In this document: one piece after another, positions 24,683 to 35,630 of the stretch
Layout: each line of letters begins with the position of its first letter
Position numbering within the stretch: position 1 is the stretch's first letter
From: Thermoanaerobaculia bacterium
GTDB taxonomy: Bacteria; Acidobacteriota; Thermoanaerobaculia; Multivoradales; J023
Length of the DNA: 64,000 nt
Assembly (NCBI GenBank): GCA_030431255.1
Contig: JAUIJL010000008.1
Location: forward strand, 1-64,000
Direction: 5' to 3'
Translations under genes and position numbers: made by a program
The notes under the pieces: generated by a model
Database searches by the model: none
What the model saw: only the letters and a program-made list of their open reading frames with translations
Told to the model about the DNA's origin: nothing

Positions 24683-27353
24683 AACCGAGGGCCCCGAGCC
24701 CAAACCAAAGCCCGAGCCCAAGGGCTGCGGCGACGGCCAAAATCAGCCATGGCCGAGCGAGCAGCCGACCGGCCGAGTCGGGGGCGGAGACCAGCGCCGG
24801 CGGATCACCCCACAGCACCCAGGCCGCCCACAAATGACCGTGATTCCAGCGCGGATCGGCCCGCAGGCGCCGTTTTACCTCGACCAGAGCTGCGGCCGGG
24901 GTTCGGCCGTCGCGCAAGCCTTCATAAAAGAGCTCTAGGACGATGGCGGAGGTGCGGTCCCCCACCGGCCATAAGCTGGCGAGCACCCCTTGGGAGCCCG
25001 CAGCGAGGAAGGCCCCACTCAACGAGCCCAAAGCGCCGAGGTCGCCGTCGTCCGAGACCGCTGATCGGCACGCCGCCAACACCGTTAAATCCGGGGAGCC
25101 GGGCAGGTCGGCGATCTCCGGGGGGCGCAGCAGGCCGTCGAGGGAGGGTCGGCTCTCATGGGGCGGTGCCGACAAGATCAATGCGGCTCCACGGCCGGGA
25201 TAGGGCTCCACCACCGCGTGGGTCGCGAGGTGGAGAACCGAAGCTCCTTGGGCGAGACCCTTGCGAAGAAAGGCCTCGGTGGCGTCGGGCCCCGTGGCCA
25301 AGTCGGCGGCACCTTGCAATAGCTCCGCGGCGGTCCGCAGCTCGGCCGCGGCCGCCGGCAATCGCGGCAGCGAGGCTCCGCCCAGCCATCGACGGGTCGC
25401 TTCAGATCCGAGGGCATCTCCTAGGCCGAGAAAACGATAAGCCGGAGCGGCCGACTCTCCGGTCCTCAACGACGCCAACGTGGCCGCGGAGGGCAAGTAG
25501 GTGATCCTGGCCAAGTCGACCGCCACGGTCTCTGCTTCCATGCCCACCGAGCCGTCGGCTTTCGGCACCGGCAGGAGCTCCATGGGCAGCACGCCCAACA
25601 CGCCATCGGTGACCACCAGCCATTCCGAGCCCGCTTTCAAGCCCAGGGGACCGAGCAAAACCCGACCGAGCCGGCTCAGGTCCTCGGCGTTGGGAGCTTC
25701 CGAAGACGCCAGCGCACGGTGGACGCGCAGCACCATGGGGTGCAAGCGGTCCGGGTCGGAGCGGGTCAGGGTCAGCGCCGAGAGGTCGCGGTGGCCGCCT
25801 CGGCTGGGTGGTAGGACCCACACATAAAGCCCATGTTCATCGAGCCAATATTCGGCCAGGCCGCGGCCCGCAAGTCTCTGCAGGAATCGGTCGATGTCGA
25901 GCACCCGGCCGGCGTCCTCGGCCGACTCCTGCTCAGTGGGCTTTCGTTGCAAAACCGCCGACAGCTCCCTTTCCTTCGCCCGCTGGACCACCTGCCAAGA
26001 CGTCTGGGTTTGCCGGCCGGGCGGCAGGGTTCCGGTGAGCACCCGGATGGCTGTGGAATAAATCGCCCTTCGATCCTTGAAGAATGAGCCTCGCAAATGG
26101 GGGCTCCGGACCCGATCACGGATCGATTCCACGATATCCAGGGCCTGATCGGCGTGGCGGCGAGCGGCCTCGGGCTCTCCGGCTTGGAGAAAGAGCTCCG
26201 CCAAACCCGCGTGCGCGGACCATCTGGGCTCGGGCCATCCACCCTCTGGAGTGGTTTCCAGACACTGCTCGAGGGCTCGGCGTGCCCGTTCCGCATCGCC
26301 CTGCCGGCGCCACAGCTCGCCCAAGAGGTAGAGGGCTTGGACCTCACCGTAGTTGTCCTTGGCCTCGCGAGCCAGCTCCAAGGCCCGGGAGTAGGCGAGC
26401 TCCCCATCCTCCGGCCGTTGAAGATTGAAATCGTAGGCTTGCCCTCGGATCAGCCAGACGTCCACCTGGCCGGCGAGGTCGTCCTGCCGGTCCAAGACCT
26501 CCTCTGCCCGATCCAGGGTGTTGAGGGCCTGTTGGGGGTCGTCGAGATTGCGATAGAGGGCGGCGGTATTGACCAGAAGACGGCTGAGTGGGCGAGGCTC
26601 CAGGTCGTCTTCTTGGAGCAATCCGTTGTAGAGCTCTAGCGCCGGCCGAAATTGGCTCAGCTTCTCCAGGGTCACACCGCGGTTGATCACCGCGGTCTGG
26701 CGTCTGGCGGCGGACCATTCTTGGTCGGGGTGGGATTCCGCCAGTTGTTGCGAGCGAAGGTGGAAGTCGAGGGCATCGGAGAAACGGCCTTCGGCTTCGG
26801 CCACCAGCCCCAAGTGGGTGAGATTGTCGGCGGCCGCCGAGGTTTGGCTCTGGCTCTCGTTGAGGGCTAGGGCCTGCTCGAACCGCTTCCGGGCGGCACC
26901 CGTGCGACCCGAATGCAGGAGCACGATGCCCAGGTTATTGAGGCCCCGGGCCAACCGAACCGGATCGTCGGCCTGTCTCCGAAGCTCGACGGCGCGCCGG
27001 CAATGCTCGATGGCGGATTCCGGCTCGCCGATTTCCGGCAGCAAGACGCAGAGGTTGTTTCGAGCCTGGGCTTCGTCGGCTGCTTGTGATGTTGGACCGA
27101 TCCCCGAGGGATCCACGCGTTCCAGGAAAAGGAGGTAGGCATCTCTGGCGGCACTCAGCTTGCCGTCGAGGTGCAGCTCGACGGCTTGCTCGAGAAGCGG
27201 CTTGGCCGGTGTGGCAGGGGCTACCGGCACGGTGTTCGCCCCCAGGGTGTCCCACCCGATCAGAGCACCGACGCAGATCCAAGCCGGGAGCAAGATGCGC
27301 GGGATGGAGCTGGGACGACAAAAAGTGGATCGGACCACGGCTGAGATTGCCAT
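24642..27353 (-). CDS. TPR-CHAT protease-like protein, exported and C-terminally membrane-anchored
   Basis: This 903-aa protein has an N-terminal hydrophobic segment (~18-40, ILLPAWICVGALIGW), TPRs (~55-410: ARGLNNLGIVLLHSGRTGAA, LYLLGELWRRQGDAERARRA and others) and a CHAT domain (~480-850). It shows the clan CD dyad: H712 in LHLATHAV and C762 in VLAACRSAV, plus GSLSGAFLAAGSQGVLASLW. A TM helix at ~868-891 and a basic tail end the protein. The signal-like start plus a C-terminal anchor would put TPR and CHAT outside the cytoplasm. CHAT proteins are caspase-like peptidases, often effectors activated by partners. Target unknown. Convergent with, and overlapping, the cohesin-like gene. Confidence 0.87.
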   Translation of the reverse strand: MAISAVVRSTFCRPSSIPRILLPAWICVGALIGWDTLGANTVPVAPATPAKPLLEQAVELHLDGKLSAARDAYLLFLERVDPSGIGPTSQAADEAQARNNLCVLLPEIGEPESAIEHCRRAVELRRQADDPVRLARGLNNLGIVLLHSGRTGAARKRFEQALALNESQSQTSAAADNLTHLGLVAEAEGRFSDALDFHLRSQQLAESHPDQEWSAARRQTAVINRGVTLEKLSQFRPALELYNGLLQEDDLEPRPLSRLLVNTAALYRNLDDPQQALNTLDRAEEVLDRQDDLAGQVDVWLIRGQAYDFNLQRPEDGELAYSRALELAREAKDNYGEVQALYLLGELWRRQGDAERARRALEQCLETTPEGGWPEPRWSAHAGLAELFLQAGEPEAARRHADQALDIVESIRDRVRSPHLRGSFFKDRRAIYSTAIRVLTGTLPPGRQTQTSWQVVQRAKERELSAVLQRKPTEQESAEDAGRVLDIDRFLQRLAGRGLAEYWLDEHGLYVWVLPPSRGGHRDLSALTLTRSDPDRLHPMVLRVHRALASSEAPNAEDLSRLGRVLLGPLGLKAGSEWLVVTDGVLGVLPMELLPVPKADGSVGMEAETVAVDLARITYLPSAATLASLRTGESAAPAYRFLGLGDALGSEATRRWLGGASLPRLPAAAAELRTAAELLQGAADLATGPDATEAFLRKGLAQGASVLHLATHAVVEPYPGRGAALILSAPPHESRPSLDGLLRPPEIADLPGSPDLTVLAACRSAVSDDGDLGALGSLSGAFLAAGSQGVLASLWPVGDRTSAIVLELFYEGLRDGRTPAAALVEVKRRLRADPRWNHGHLWAAWVLWGDPPALVSAPDSAGRLLARPWLILAVAAALGLGLWFGLGALGFKTLGRRRPSTKP

Positions 27354-27395
27354 GGTCCGATCCTAACCTACGCGCTGTTCGGGAGATCAGGAGAT

Positions 27396-29060
<1,665 letters not shown>

Positions 29061-29119
29061 CGATTGTCTCCTTAGGAATCTGGGCCGTGCGGTTCATTTC
29101 CTCCGACCGTGGGCCAAAG

Positions 29120-29135
29120 ATAGACGACCGTCTAT
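29120..29135. promoter_or_regulatory. Inverted repeat in divergent intergenic region
   Basis: ATAGACG-AC-CGTCTAT forms a 7-bp inverted repeat about 60 bp before the Calx-beta start, within the 265-bp gap shared with the ArnT-like gene. Its size and place fit an operator. Nothing else recognisable lies in the gap. Confidence 0.35.
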
Positions 29136-29325
29136 GAACGCATCATGAACGGGAAGAGGCTGGGCCATTTTTTTTCGGATCAAATTTTAGATGCCTTCGC
29201 CCTCACCCCTGCGCTTCCAAGAGATCTTCGCAAGATCGAAGGATTTTCCGGTCGGTTTTCTCTAACGAGGAAAGTGCCGGTCTCTTTGAGGATCCGCGAC
29301 GTTCGAATATCCAGGAGCAAAGGGC

Positions 29326-29379
29326 TTGAGCAACCTGACCGTCGATTTGATCAGCATCGTGATTCCGGCCTTCAATGAA
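29326..29379 (+). pseudogene. Possible 5' remnant of a GT2 glycosyltransferase gene acting as leader
   Basis: A TTG at 29326, with AGGAG 8 bp upstream, opens a frame reading LSNLTVDLISIVIPAFNES. 'ISIVIPAFNE' is the classic N-terminus of family-2 (dolichyl-phosphate-mannose-synthase-like) glycosyltransferases, which often precede ArnT-like genes. After this the frame loses similarity. The ArnT ATG (29375) lies inside the AAT-GAA codons in another frame and has no ribosome site of its own. This suggests a deletion that removed the GT2 gene but kept its start region. A chance match of ten residues cannot be excluded. Confidence 0.4.
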
Positions 29380-31105
29380 TCGCTCGTCCCATTCCAGGCT
29401 CGACCGACTGCAGGGCCTGCTGCCCGTCATGGTTTTGGCATTCGTGCTCTTCTTTGTCTCTTTGGGGGCCAGGGATCTGTGGAATCCGAACGAGCCGACC
29501 TATGGCCGGGCCGTGGTGGAGATGTTCGAAAGCGGCAATTGGCTGATTCCAACGGTCAACGACAAGGTCTTTGCCGAAAAGCCGATCCTTTACTATTGGC
29601 TCGCCTTGTTGGCCTCCTCGGCCTACGGTGAGGTCAACGAGCTCACCCTGCGGATCCCTTCGGCCATCGCCGGCTGTTGCAGTGTGGCGCTCACCTATTT
29701 CTTGGTGCTGCCCTATGTGGGACGCCGCCGGGCAGCCCTTGCAAGCTTGCTCTTCATCACTCTTTATCAGGTGTTTTGGGCATCCCGAGCCGTGCAGATG
29801 GATGTCTGGGTGATGTGCTCCACCCTCGGCGTGCTCTTGCCGTTGACCCGAATGCTCGACTTCGGAGCGTCACCCCGGCTTGCTTGGTGCCTTGCCGGAA
29901 TCGCCGCAGGCATCGGTTTCACCGCCAAGGGTCCGGTGACCTGGATCCTTCCCGCGGTGGTTTTCGGGGCCTATGTGGTGGCCCGCAAGCGGATCCGAAA
30001 GGTGGCGTCGGGCCCCTTGTGGATTCCCGTGGTCGTGGCTCTTCTGGTGGGCTCGCCCTGGTATCTCATGCTCTGGTTTCAAGGTCAGACCGATTTCATT
30101 CACGAGGTCTTGATTCGGCAAAACTTTTATCGCCTTACCGATGCTTGGGATCACGTCCAGCCCTGGTGGTACTACTTGGAGTACCTGTGGATCGACTACC
30201 TGCCATGGGCGTTTTTCCTGCCGGCGGCATGGTGGCTCAGACCCAAAGACGAGCACGAAGCGAATCTACACACCCTGAGCTGGTGGTGGATTGTCGGCAT
30301 GGTCGGCTTTTTTTCCCTGTCCGAGAGCAAGCGGGCTCCTTACATTCTGCCGATCGCGCCCGCCGTGGCCATCCTGGCGGCAGGGGTCATCGACCGATGG
30401 CTCTCCCGGACATGGAGCTCCAAGCTCGCGGGAGCGGAGTCTTCCGGCTCGGGCCTTTCCGGGATGTGGTATCGGCGGTCGGCACGCCGGCCGGCCTATG
30501 GGGCCTTCATCTTCCTGGCGGTGCTCTTCTCCGCCGCGTCCATCTACCTTTTGGGTCCGTGGCTCAAATCCAGGGGTGACGTGCCCGCTCATTTGGGGCC
30601 GATCGCCAACGGCCTGGGTATTTGGCTTCTGCTGTCGAGTCTGGTCGTTTGGGTGGGCATCCTGAACGCTCGTCGGGTCCCGGCCCTCGCTCCCATCGGG
30701 CTTTTTTCCACCATGCTCGGGGTGTACGTGTTGGCGGCGGTGTGGGCCTTGCCCGCGGCCGACGCCAATAAATCAGCGAGGGATTTCTCCGCCGAGGTTG
30801 CCCGGCTGATCGATGAGGACGGCCGGGCCCTCGCCTCCTTCGACTTTTGGGATTGGCGCGCGGGTTACTCGTACTACATGTCCCGTCCGATCGAGAACCT
30901 CAAGAGCCGCGAGCAGCTCAAGGACTTCTGGCAGCAGCCGAAACCCGTTTACATCTTGGTGGAAGAAGAATCCGAGCCCAAGCTGAGGAAGATCCTGCCG
31001 GGAGCAGAGGCGGTCTTGGAGGGTCGAATCGGCGGGCGACGGGCAATGCTTTTTTCCCGCTCGAAGCCGAGCAGCGACGCCGTCGCCCAATTGGACGAAC
31101 CCTGA
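29375..31105 (+). CDS. ArnT/PMT-like membrane glycosyltransferase (GT39/GT83 type)
   Basis: This 576-aa protein has about 12 TM helices. The first periplasmic loop has RDLWNPNEPTYGRAVVEM, the position of the catalytic acidic residue in ArnT and protein-O-mannosyl-transferase families, followed by NDKVFAEKPILYYWLALL, also typical. Further markers are SRAVQMDVWVM and the DYLPWAFFLPAAWW segment. The C-terminal ~90 residues form a soluble periplasmic tail. Such enzymes move a sugar from an undecaprenyl-phosphate carrier onto lipid A or another envelope acceptor. No partner that makes the lipid-linked sugar remains next to it (see the GT2-like leader). The acceptor is unknown. Confidence 0.88.
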   Translation: MNRSSHSRLDRLQGLLPVMVLAFVLFFVSLGARDLWNPNEPTYGRAVVEMFESGNWLIPTVNDKVFAEKPILYYWLALLASSAYGEVNELTLRIPSAIAGCCSVALTYFLVLPYVGRRRAALASLLFITLYQVFWASRAVQMDVWVMCSTLGVLLPLTRMLDFGASPRLAWCLAGIAAGIGFTAKGPVTWILPAVVFGAYVVARKRIRKVASGPLWIPVVVALLVGSPWYLMLWFQGQTDFIHEVLIRQNFYRLTDAWDHVQPWWYYLEYLWIDYLPWAFFLPAAWWLRPKDEHEANLHTLSWWWIVGMVGFFSLSESKRAPYILPIAPAVAILAAGVIDRWLSRTWSSKLAGAESSGSGLSGMWYRRSARRPAYGAFIFLAVLFSAASIYLLGPWLKSRGDVPAHLGPIANGLGIWLLLSSLVVWVGILNARRVPALAPIGLFSTMLGVYVLAAVWALPAADANKSARDFSAEVARLIDEDGRALASFDFWDWRAGYSYYMSRPIENLKSREQLKDFWQQPKPVYILVEEESEPKLRKILPGAEAVLEGRIGGRRAMLFSRSKPSSDAVAQLDEP

Positions 31106-31145
31106 GCCCTGCCCCGCGCAATTGGCGCGATCTACCGGCGCCGTC

Positions 31146-34100
31146 TCAGCCGGCGAGCACCTCGTCGATGGCTTTGAAGAGATCCTCGGAGCGAATGGGT
31201 TTGGCGACATAGCCGTCCATGCCCGACGCCAAGAGACGGTCCCGCTCCCCCTCCATGGCGTGGGCGGTCAGGGCGATGATCGGAATGCGGCTTTTCTCAC
31301 CGTCCATGGCCCGAATGCGAGCCGTCGCTTCTACGCCGTCCATTTCCGGCATTTCGATGTCCATGAGCACGACGTCGAAATCCTGCGCGGTCAAGAGGTC
31401 GATCCCTTCTCGGCCGCCGCCGGCGATCACCACCTCGTGGCCGGGTTGCTCGAGGAAGCTGGAGGCCACGAGCTGGTTGATCGGGTTGTCTTCAACCACC
31501 AGGAATCGAAGGGGGCGCGATCCGTTTTCGGGCACTGCCGTTGAGGCCGTTCCTGGGCCGGGCTCGATTTGAGCGACCGTGAGCTGGGCGGTAAACCAAA
31601 AGGTCGAGCCCGTGCCGACCGTGCTGTGGACCCCGATATCGCCCCCCATTTTCTCCACCAGCTGCTTGGAGATCATGAGGCCCAATCCCGTGCCACCGTA
31701 TTTGCGGGCGGACGAGCCGTCCACTTGGGAAAACGGCTTGAACAGCCGATGCATTTGATCCTCCGGGATGCCGATACCGGAGTCGGCGATTTCGAACCTC
31801 AGGGTGGTCGGCCTATCGACCTCGGGCGGGTCGGCATCGGGTCCGTCGGCTGTGGCTTCACCGGCGGTGGGCTCCACGCGGACACGGATCTCGACCCCGC
31901 CCTGCTCGGTGAATTTGATCGCGTTGCCCGCCAGGTTCAGAAGCACCTGGCGCAGCCGGTTTGGATCTCCCCGCAGGGCCGACGGGACCTGATCGTCGAG
32001 TTGAGCGGTGAGCTCGAGATGCTTTTCGATGGCCGCGGCTCTGAGCATGTCGAGAATGGACTGGACCAAGGATTCGAGATCCAGGTCCTTGAGCTCCAGC
32101 TCCAGCTCGCCGGCCTCGGCTTTGGAAACCGTCAGAATGTCGTTGACCACCGCCAACAGGCTGTCACCGCATAGGCGGATGACTTCCGCGCATCGACGTT
32201 GCTCCTCTTCGAGGTCCGAGCGGAGCAAGATTTCCGTCATGCCGATGACCCCATTCATGGGGGTGCGAATCTCATGACTCATGGTGGCCAGAAATTGACT
32301 CTTGATGTCGGCCGCCACGCGGGCCTCGTCGCGCGCTGCTTGCAGCTCCTGGGTGCGGGCTCGGACCTCCGCTTCGAGCCGGTCCCGTTCCCGACGGTGT
32401 TGGAAGGATCGAATCCAAATGCCCATCCAGATCAAGGAACCGGTCAGCGCCAACCAAGCGATCCTCGCCGGCCAGGTGAGATACCACGGGAACGGGGCCT
32501 TCAGCCGGAGGCTCAGCGAGTCGTAGATCTTGTCGTTCAAGTCTCGGGCTTCGAGCTGGAAAATATATTCGCCACCGGGCAAATTCATGTACTCCGTGCG
32601 GGTCTGGTCGGTCCAGTCGGTCCACTCTTCTTCCAGGCCTTGTAGGCGGAAGCGGTAGCGTGCTTCCGGCGGCTCGTCGAAAGTCGGAGCCACCCAGCCG
32701 AGCTTGATGCGGCTGCCGGCGTCGGGCAATTCGAGGAGCTCGGTCAGGGCCTGGTGCTCTTGGTTCACCATCAGCTCCCTGAGCAGGAGACGGCGGCCTG
32801 GTGGCGGGCGAACGCTTTGATCGTCGAGCTCGCCGTGGAATCGGAAGAGGCCCTTGGCGGTGGCAATCCAAGTGCGTCCGTCGGCGTCCGGGAGGTAGTC
32901 GTAGGCGGCCTGGGACGGCAAGAGACGAAAGACGCTCGAAGCCGTCTTGAGCTCCGGCCCGACCGTGTCGATCCACAGCGGATATTGATCGTCACGGGTG
33001 ACCCAGAATTTGCCGTCGCCTCCCGCGGTCACCCGGGCGATGCCTCCGGGATTCGGACCGAAGAGATCGCTGGGACGGAACCGCCCCTCGGATTCGTCCC
33101 AGACCTTGAGCCCCTCGGCCGTGGCGGCATAGATTTCGCCGAGGTGGGAAAAGAGCTTGACGCTGTTGATGGATTCCAGGCCGTGATCCGTGCCGAGCCG
33201 GGTCGGCGTGACGGACTCCAGCGCCTGGGGCTCCGGCGATTCGATCCGAACGACGCCGCTGTTGAGGGTGCCGAGCCAAAGGGAACCGTCGTCGGCTTCT
33301 TGGATCGAGCGGATCTGGGCGCCCAGATCCAAATCTCGACCCACCTGCCGCCAACCGCTGGGGCCCGGCTCCAAAGCCGCCAGGCTGCGCTCGCTGCCGA
33401 CCCAAATGAGCCCCGGCCGGTGCTTGGAGGCATGGAGGCTGAAGGCATGGCGGGCGTCGTAGATTTGTCGCAATTCGTCGCCGTCAACTTCATAGACTCC
33501 GCGCGCCGCACCCACCAAAACGACCTCCCGGTCTCCTCGAGTGGTGGTGAGCAGATTCCAACAGGGATTCGGTGCCTCCTCCAACCGCGTGAAGCCGGCC
33601 GGGTCGATGCGGAAGAGGCCGAGGGTGGTGGCGGCCCACAGGCGATTCTGGCCCCGCGCTACCGCTTGCACACGACCGTCGAGGCCCAACGTCTCACCAT
33701 AGGCGGTGAGCGGAATGCCCAACGCGGCGCGGGCGACGCCACGGCTGAGGCCGAGCCAAAGACCGGCGTCGCGATCCTCGAAGACCGACCACACCGCGTC
33801 GTCGGGAAGACCGACTTCCTTGTGGAGATGGTGCCTCAGGCGGCCCTCGGCGTCGATCACGACTGCCCCACCGGTCATGGTGGAGATGGCGAATCCTCCT
33901 CCGGCAAGGGCGACTCCTTGATACAGCCGGCTCGATTCCAGGATGGCGTCCGCCTCGGTTTCGAAGCGGGTCGGTGCCAGCTCCCGGGGCGGTCCCTGCA
34001 ACACGCTTTGCATCTCCTCCCGGGTCAAGCTCCAGAAGTGGCCCTGGCTGGTGGCGAAGATCCCCCGGCCGCCGGCTTGGGGCAGCCAGAGTCGCAGGCG

Positions 34101-34865
34101 CTCGTCACCGATGCCGACCAGCCGACCCGCGTCCCTCAGCTCGCCCTGGGAAAGGATCTGTATCCCACCTTCCGTGTCGGTGAGGAGCAGATGTCCGGAG
34201 ACCATGCCGGGCATCATCCTTTTGCTCAGGGGCCAGGACGTGAAGGCCTCGCCGTCCCAAGCGAGGACGCGGTCCAGGGTCCAAGCCAGGAAACCCTGTT
34301 CCGTGGGCCACAGATACCAAACGTCCCGCAGACCTTCCAGATGCGAGCCGTCCGGATCGAGGATCGGGGAGTAGCTGAGACGGCCCTCCAGGTCGCGGGT
34401 CAGTCGGCCGATCTCGCCGATGCCGCCGACGAAAACCGTGCCGGACCCGTGAACGGCCAGGGATCGGGCGATCGACCCATTGGACAAGGGCAGAAATTCG
34501 GTCCGTACACCGTCGTGCGCGGCGACTCCACTGCCCGTCGCCAGGTAGACGATTCCGTCTCGGTCTTGGGCGACCGCCCAAACCTCCTGTTCCAAAACCA
34601 CGGACGAGTAGTCGCTGAAGAGCGGCAGGCCCGGGGCTTCGTCCTGGGCAGAGCTCGGGGTCTGCAAGAAGACAGAGATCGTCCACACGCAGAGGGATAG
34701 GACACGGGGGAGGTTCCAGACGCGAAGGCGGTTCCGCGAATCGTTCAACGAATCGTTCGACTTGCGGTGAGAGGCGCATCCAAGGCTGCGATCTTTTGAA
34801 CCTGAAATCTGGTCTTTTGGGGCCGATTTATGGGAACGGATGAAAGGAATCAAATCTTGGAGCAA
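31146..34865 (-). CDS. Hybrid two-component sensor kinase with periplasmic propellers (HTCS-like)
   Basis: About 1239 aa from a TTG; no ATG is available near the N-terminus and the true start could be a TTG slightly downstream. A hydrophobic segment (~50-70, [18 protein letters not shown]) leads to two-component-regulator propeller repeats (~80-680: '[20 protein letters not shown]', '[15 protein letters not shown]'). A Y_Y_Y domain follows (~690-770, [16 protein letters not shown]), then a TM helix (~790-810). Next are HisKA with His in [19 protein letters not shown], HATPase ([32 protein letters not shown]), and a receiver (1119-1239) with acceptor ~D1169 in [12 protein letters not shown]. 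In Bacteroidetes such sensors detect glycans; the ligand here is unknown. Confidence 0.92.
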   Translation of the reverse strand: MLQDLIPFIRSHKSAPKDQISGSKDRSLGCASHRKSNDSLNDSRNRLRVWNLPRVLSLCVWTISVFLQTPSSAQDEAPGLPLFSDYSSVVLEQEVWAVAQDRDGIVYLATGSGVAAHDGVRTEFLPLSNGSIARSLAVHGSGTVFVGGIGEIGRLTRDLEGRLSYSPILDPDGSHLEGLRDVWYLWPTEQGFLAWTLDRVLAWDGEAFTSWPLSKRMMPGMVSGHLLLTDTEGGIQILSQGELRDAGRLVGIGDERLRLWLPQAGGRGIFATSQGHFWSLTREEMQSVLQGPPRELAPTRFETEADAILESSRLYQGVALAGGGFAISTMTGGAVVIDAEGRLRHHLHKEVGLPDDAVWSVFEDRDAGLWLGLSRGVARAALGIPLTAYGETLGLDGRVQAVARGQNRLWAATTLGLFRIDPAGFTRLEEAPNPCWNLLTTTRGDREVVLVGAARGVYEVDGDELRQIYDARHAFSLHASKHRPGLIWVGSERSLAALEPGPSGWRQVGRDLDLGAQIRSIQEADDGSLWLGTLNSGVVRIESPEPQALESVTPTRLGTDHGLESINSVKLFSHLGEIYAATAEGLKVWDESEGRFRPSDLFGPNPGGIARVTAGGDGKFWVTRDDQYPLWIDTVGPELKTASSVFRLLPSQAAYDYLPDADGRTWIATAKGLFRFHGELDDQSVRPPPGRRLLLRELMVNQEHQALTELLELPDAGSRIKLGWVAPTFDEPPEARYRFRLQGLEEEWTDWTDQTRTEYMNLPGGEYIFQLEARDLNDKIYDSLSLRLKAPFPWYLTWPARIAWLALTGSLIWMGIWIRSFQHRRERDRLEAEVRARTQELQAARDEARVAADIKSQFLATMSHEIRTPMNGVIGMTEILLRSDLEEEQRRCAEVIRLCGDSLLAVVNDILTVSKAEAGELELELKDLDLESLVQSILDMLRAAAIEKHLELTAQLDDQVPSALRGDPNRLRQVLLNLAGNAIKFTEQGGVEIRVRVEPTAGEATADGPDADPPEVDRPTTLRFEIADSGIGIPEDQMHRLFKPFSQVDGSSARKYGGTGLGLMISKQLVEKMGGDIGVHSTVGTGSTFWFTAQLTVAQIEPGPGTASTAVPENGSRPLRFLVVEDNPINQLVASSFLEQPGHEVVIAGGGREGIDLLTAQDFDVVLMDIEMPEMDGVEATARIRAMDGEKSRIPIIALTAHAMEGERDRLLASGMDGYVAKPIRSEDLFKAIDEVLAG

Positions 34866-35037
34866 GAGTCTCTAGGGTTTGTCTGAAGAGGGCGGACAAC
34901 ACGGTCTTCTACGCATCCGCCTAGTATACAAGCCCAAGGGGCCGGCGAAATGGTGACCGCCGACGGTTGGTCCCAGAAATCGGGTCGAAGGACCACGGCA
35001 ACCCATTCGGGAGCAAGGCTCGTATATAGTGACCGAG

Positions 35038-35379
35038 ATGAGAGTGTGGTGTTTTAAAGTCTGCGCCTTGTTGCTGACCCTGGCCCTGATGCCCGGGGTT
35101 TTCGAGGTGCTCGAAAATTCGGCGCATTTGGTCAGCGAGGGGCATCTCGCCCACGCGGCCGCCGACGGCGACACCGACCAGCATGGGTCGACCGATCCCG
35201 AGCACGGATGCACCACCATCTTCCACTCCTGCGGCTGCCACGCCAGCCTTTCCTTCCTCGACAGCTCGGCCACCCCGACCCTCGGTCTTCGACACAGCGG
35301 CACCTTCGCGTTGCCCAGCGGAGATCGTTCAGTCACAGGTTTCTCGTCGAGACTCGATCGTCCTCCCCAGGCCGCCTGA
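35038..35379 (+). CDS. Small exported His/Cys-containing protein upstream of czcBA
   Basis: This 113-aa protein starts at the ATG inside the frame that also has a GTG at 35029. Residues ~1-25 are hydrophobic (VCALLLTLALMPGVFEVLE). The rest is rich in His, Asp and Cys (SEGHLAHAAADGDTDQHG, EHGCTTIFHSCGCHASL), as in small periplasmic metal-binding proteins that precede Czc/Cus efflux genes. It lies in the same direction as czcB, 251 bp upstream. It probably binds or senses the exported metal in the periplasm. It is short, so confidence is moderate. Confidence 0.65.
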   Translation: MRVWCFKVCALLLTLALMPGVFEVLENSAHLVSEGHLAHAAADGDTDQHGSTDPEHGCTTIFHSCGCHASLSFLDSSATPTLGLRHSGTFALPSGDRSVTGFSSRLDRPPQAA

Positions 35380-35400
35380 CGGCTGTAGCTATTCGACTCC

Positions 35401-35501
35401 GCACGCCTCGGCGTGCCGAAGACCCCTACGCATCGGCGTAGCGAGGTCCCGCGCCGCTGCGCGCTGACTGTCCAATGGTCGCCGGTGGGCTCATCCACCG
35501 G
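35401..35501 (+). promoter_or_regulatory. Series of three hairpins in the leader of czcB
   Basis: Three inverted repeats follow each other: GCACGCC/GGCGTGC (35401-35416), CTACGC/GCGTAG (35426-35441) and CCGGTGG/CCACCGG (35482-35501, 6-nt loop). They fill most of the 251-bp gap between the small metal-binding gene and czcB. They may terminate or attenuate transcription into the efflux genes. No known riboswitch fold is recognised. Confidence 0.4.
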
Positions 35502-35630
35502 TCCCATCGAAGAGCTGATAGCCCGTCCGAGCCCAACCCGCACATCCCTGAAGCGAAGGTGTGGATCGATCCCATAGTCGGATGCGATCTCGCCGGGGCT
35601 CGGCATGGCCTGAGAAATACGAGGATTTCC

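Noticed and set aside
32754-34700. 648-codon plus-strand frame opposite the hybrid kinase
   Set aside because: Antisense shadow of the propeller repeats of the real gene; no domain, no start signal.
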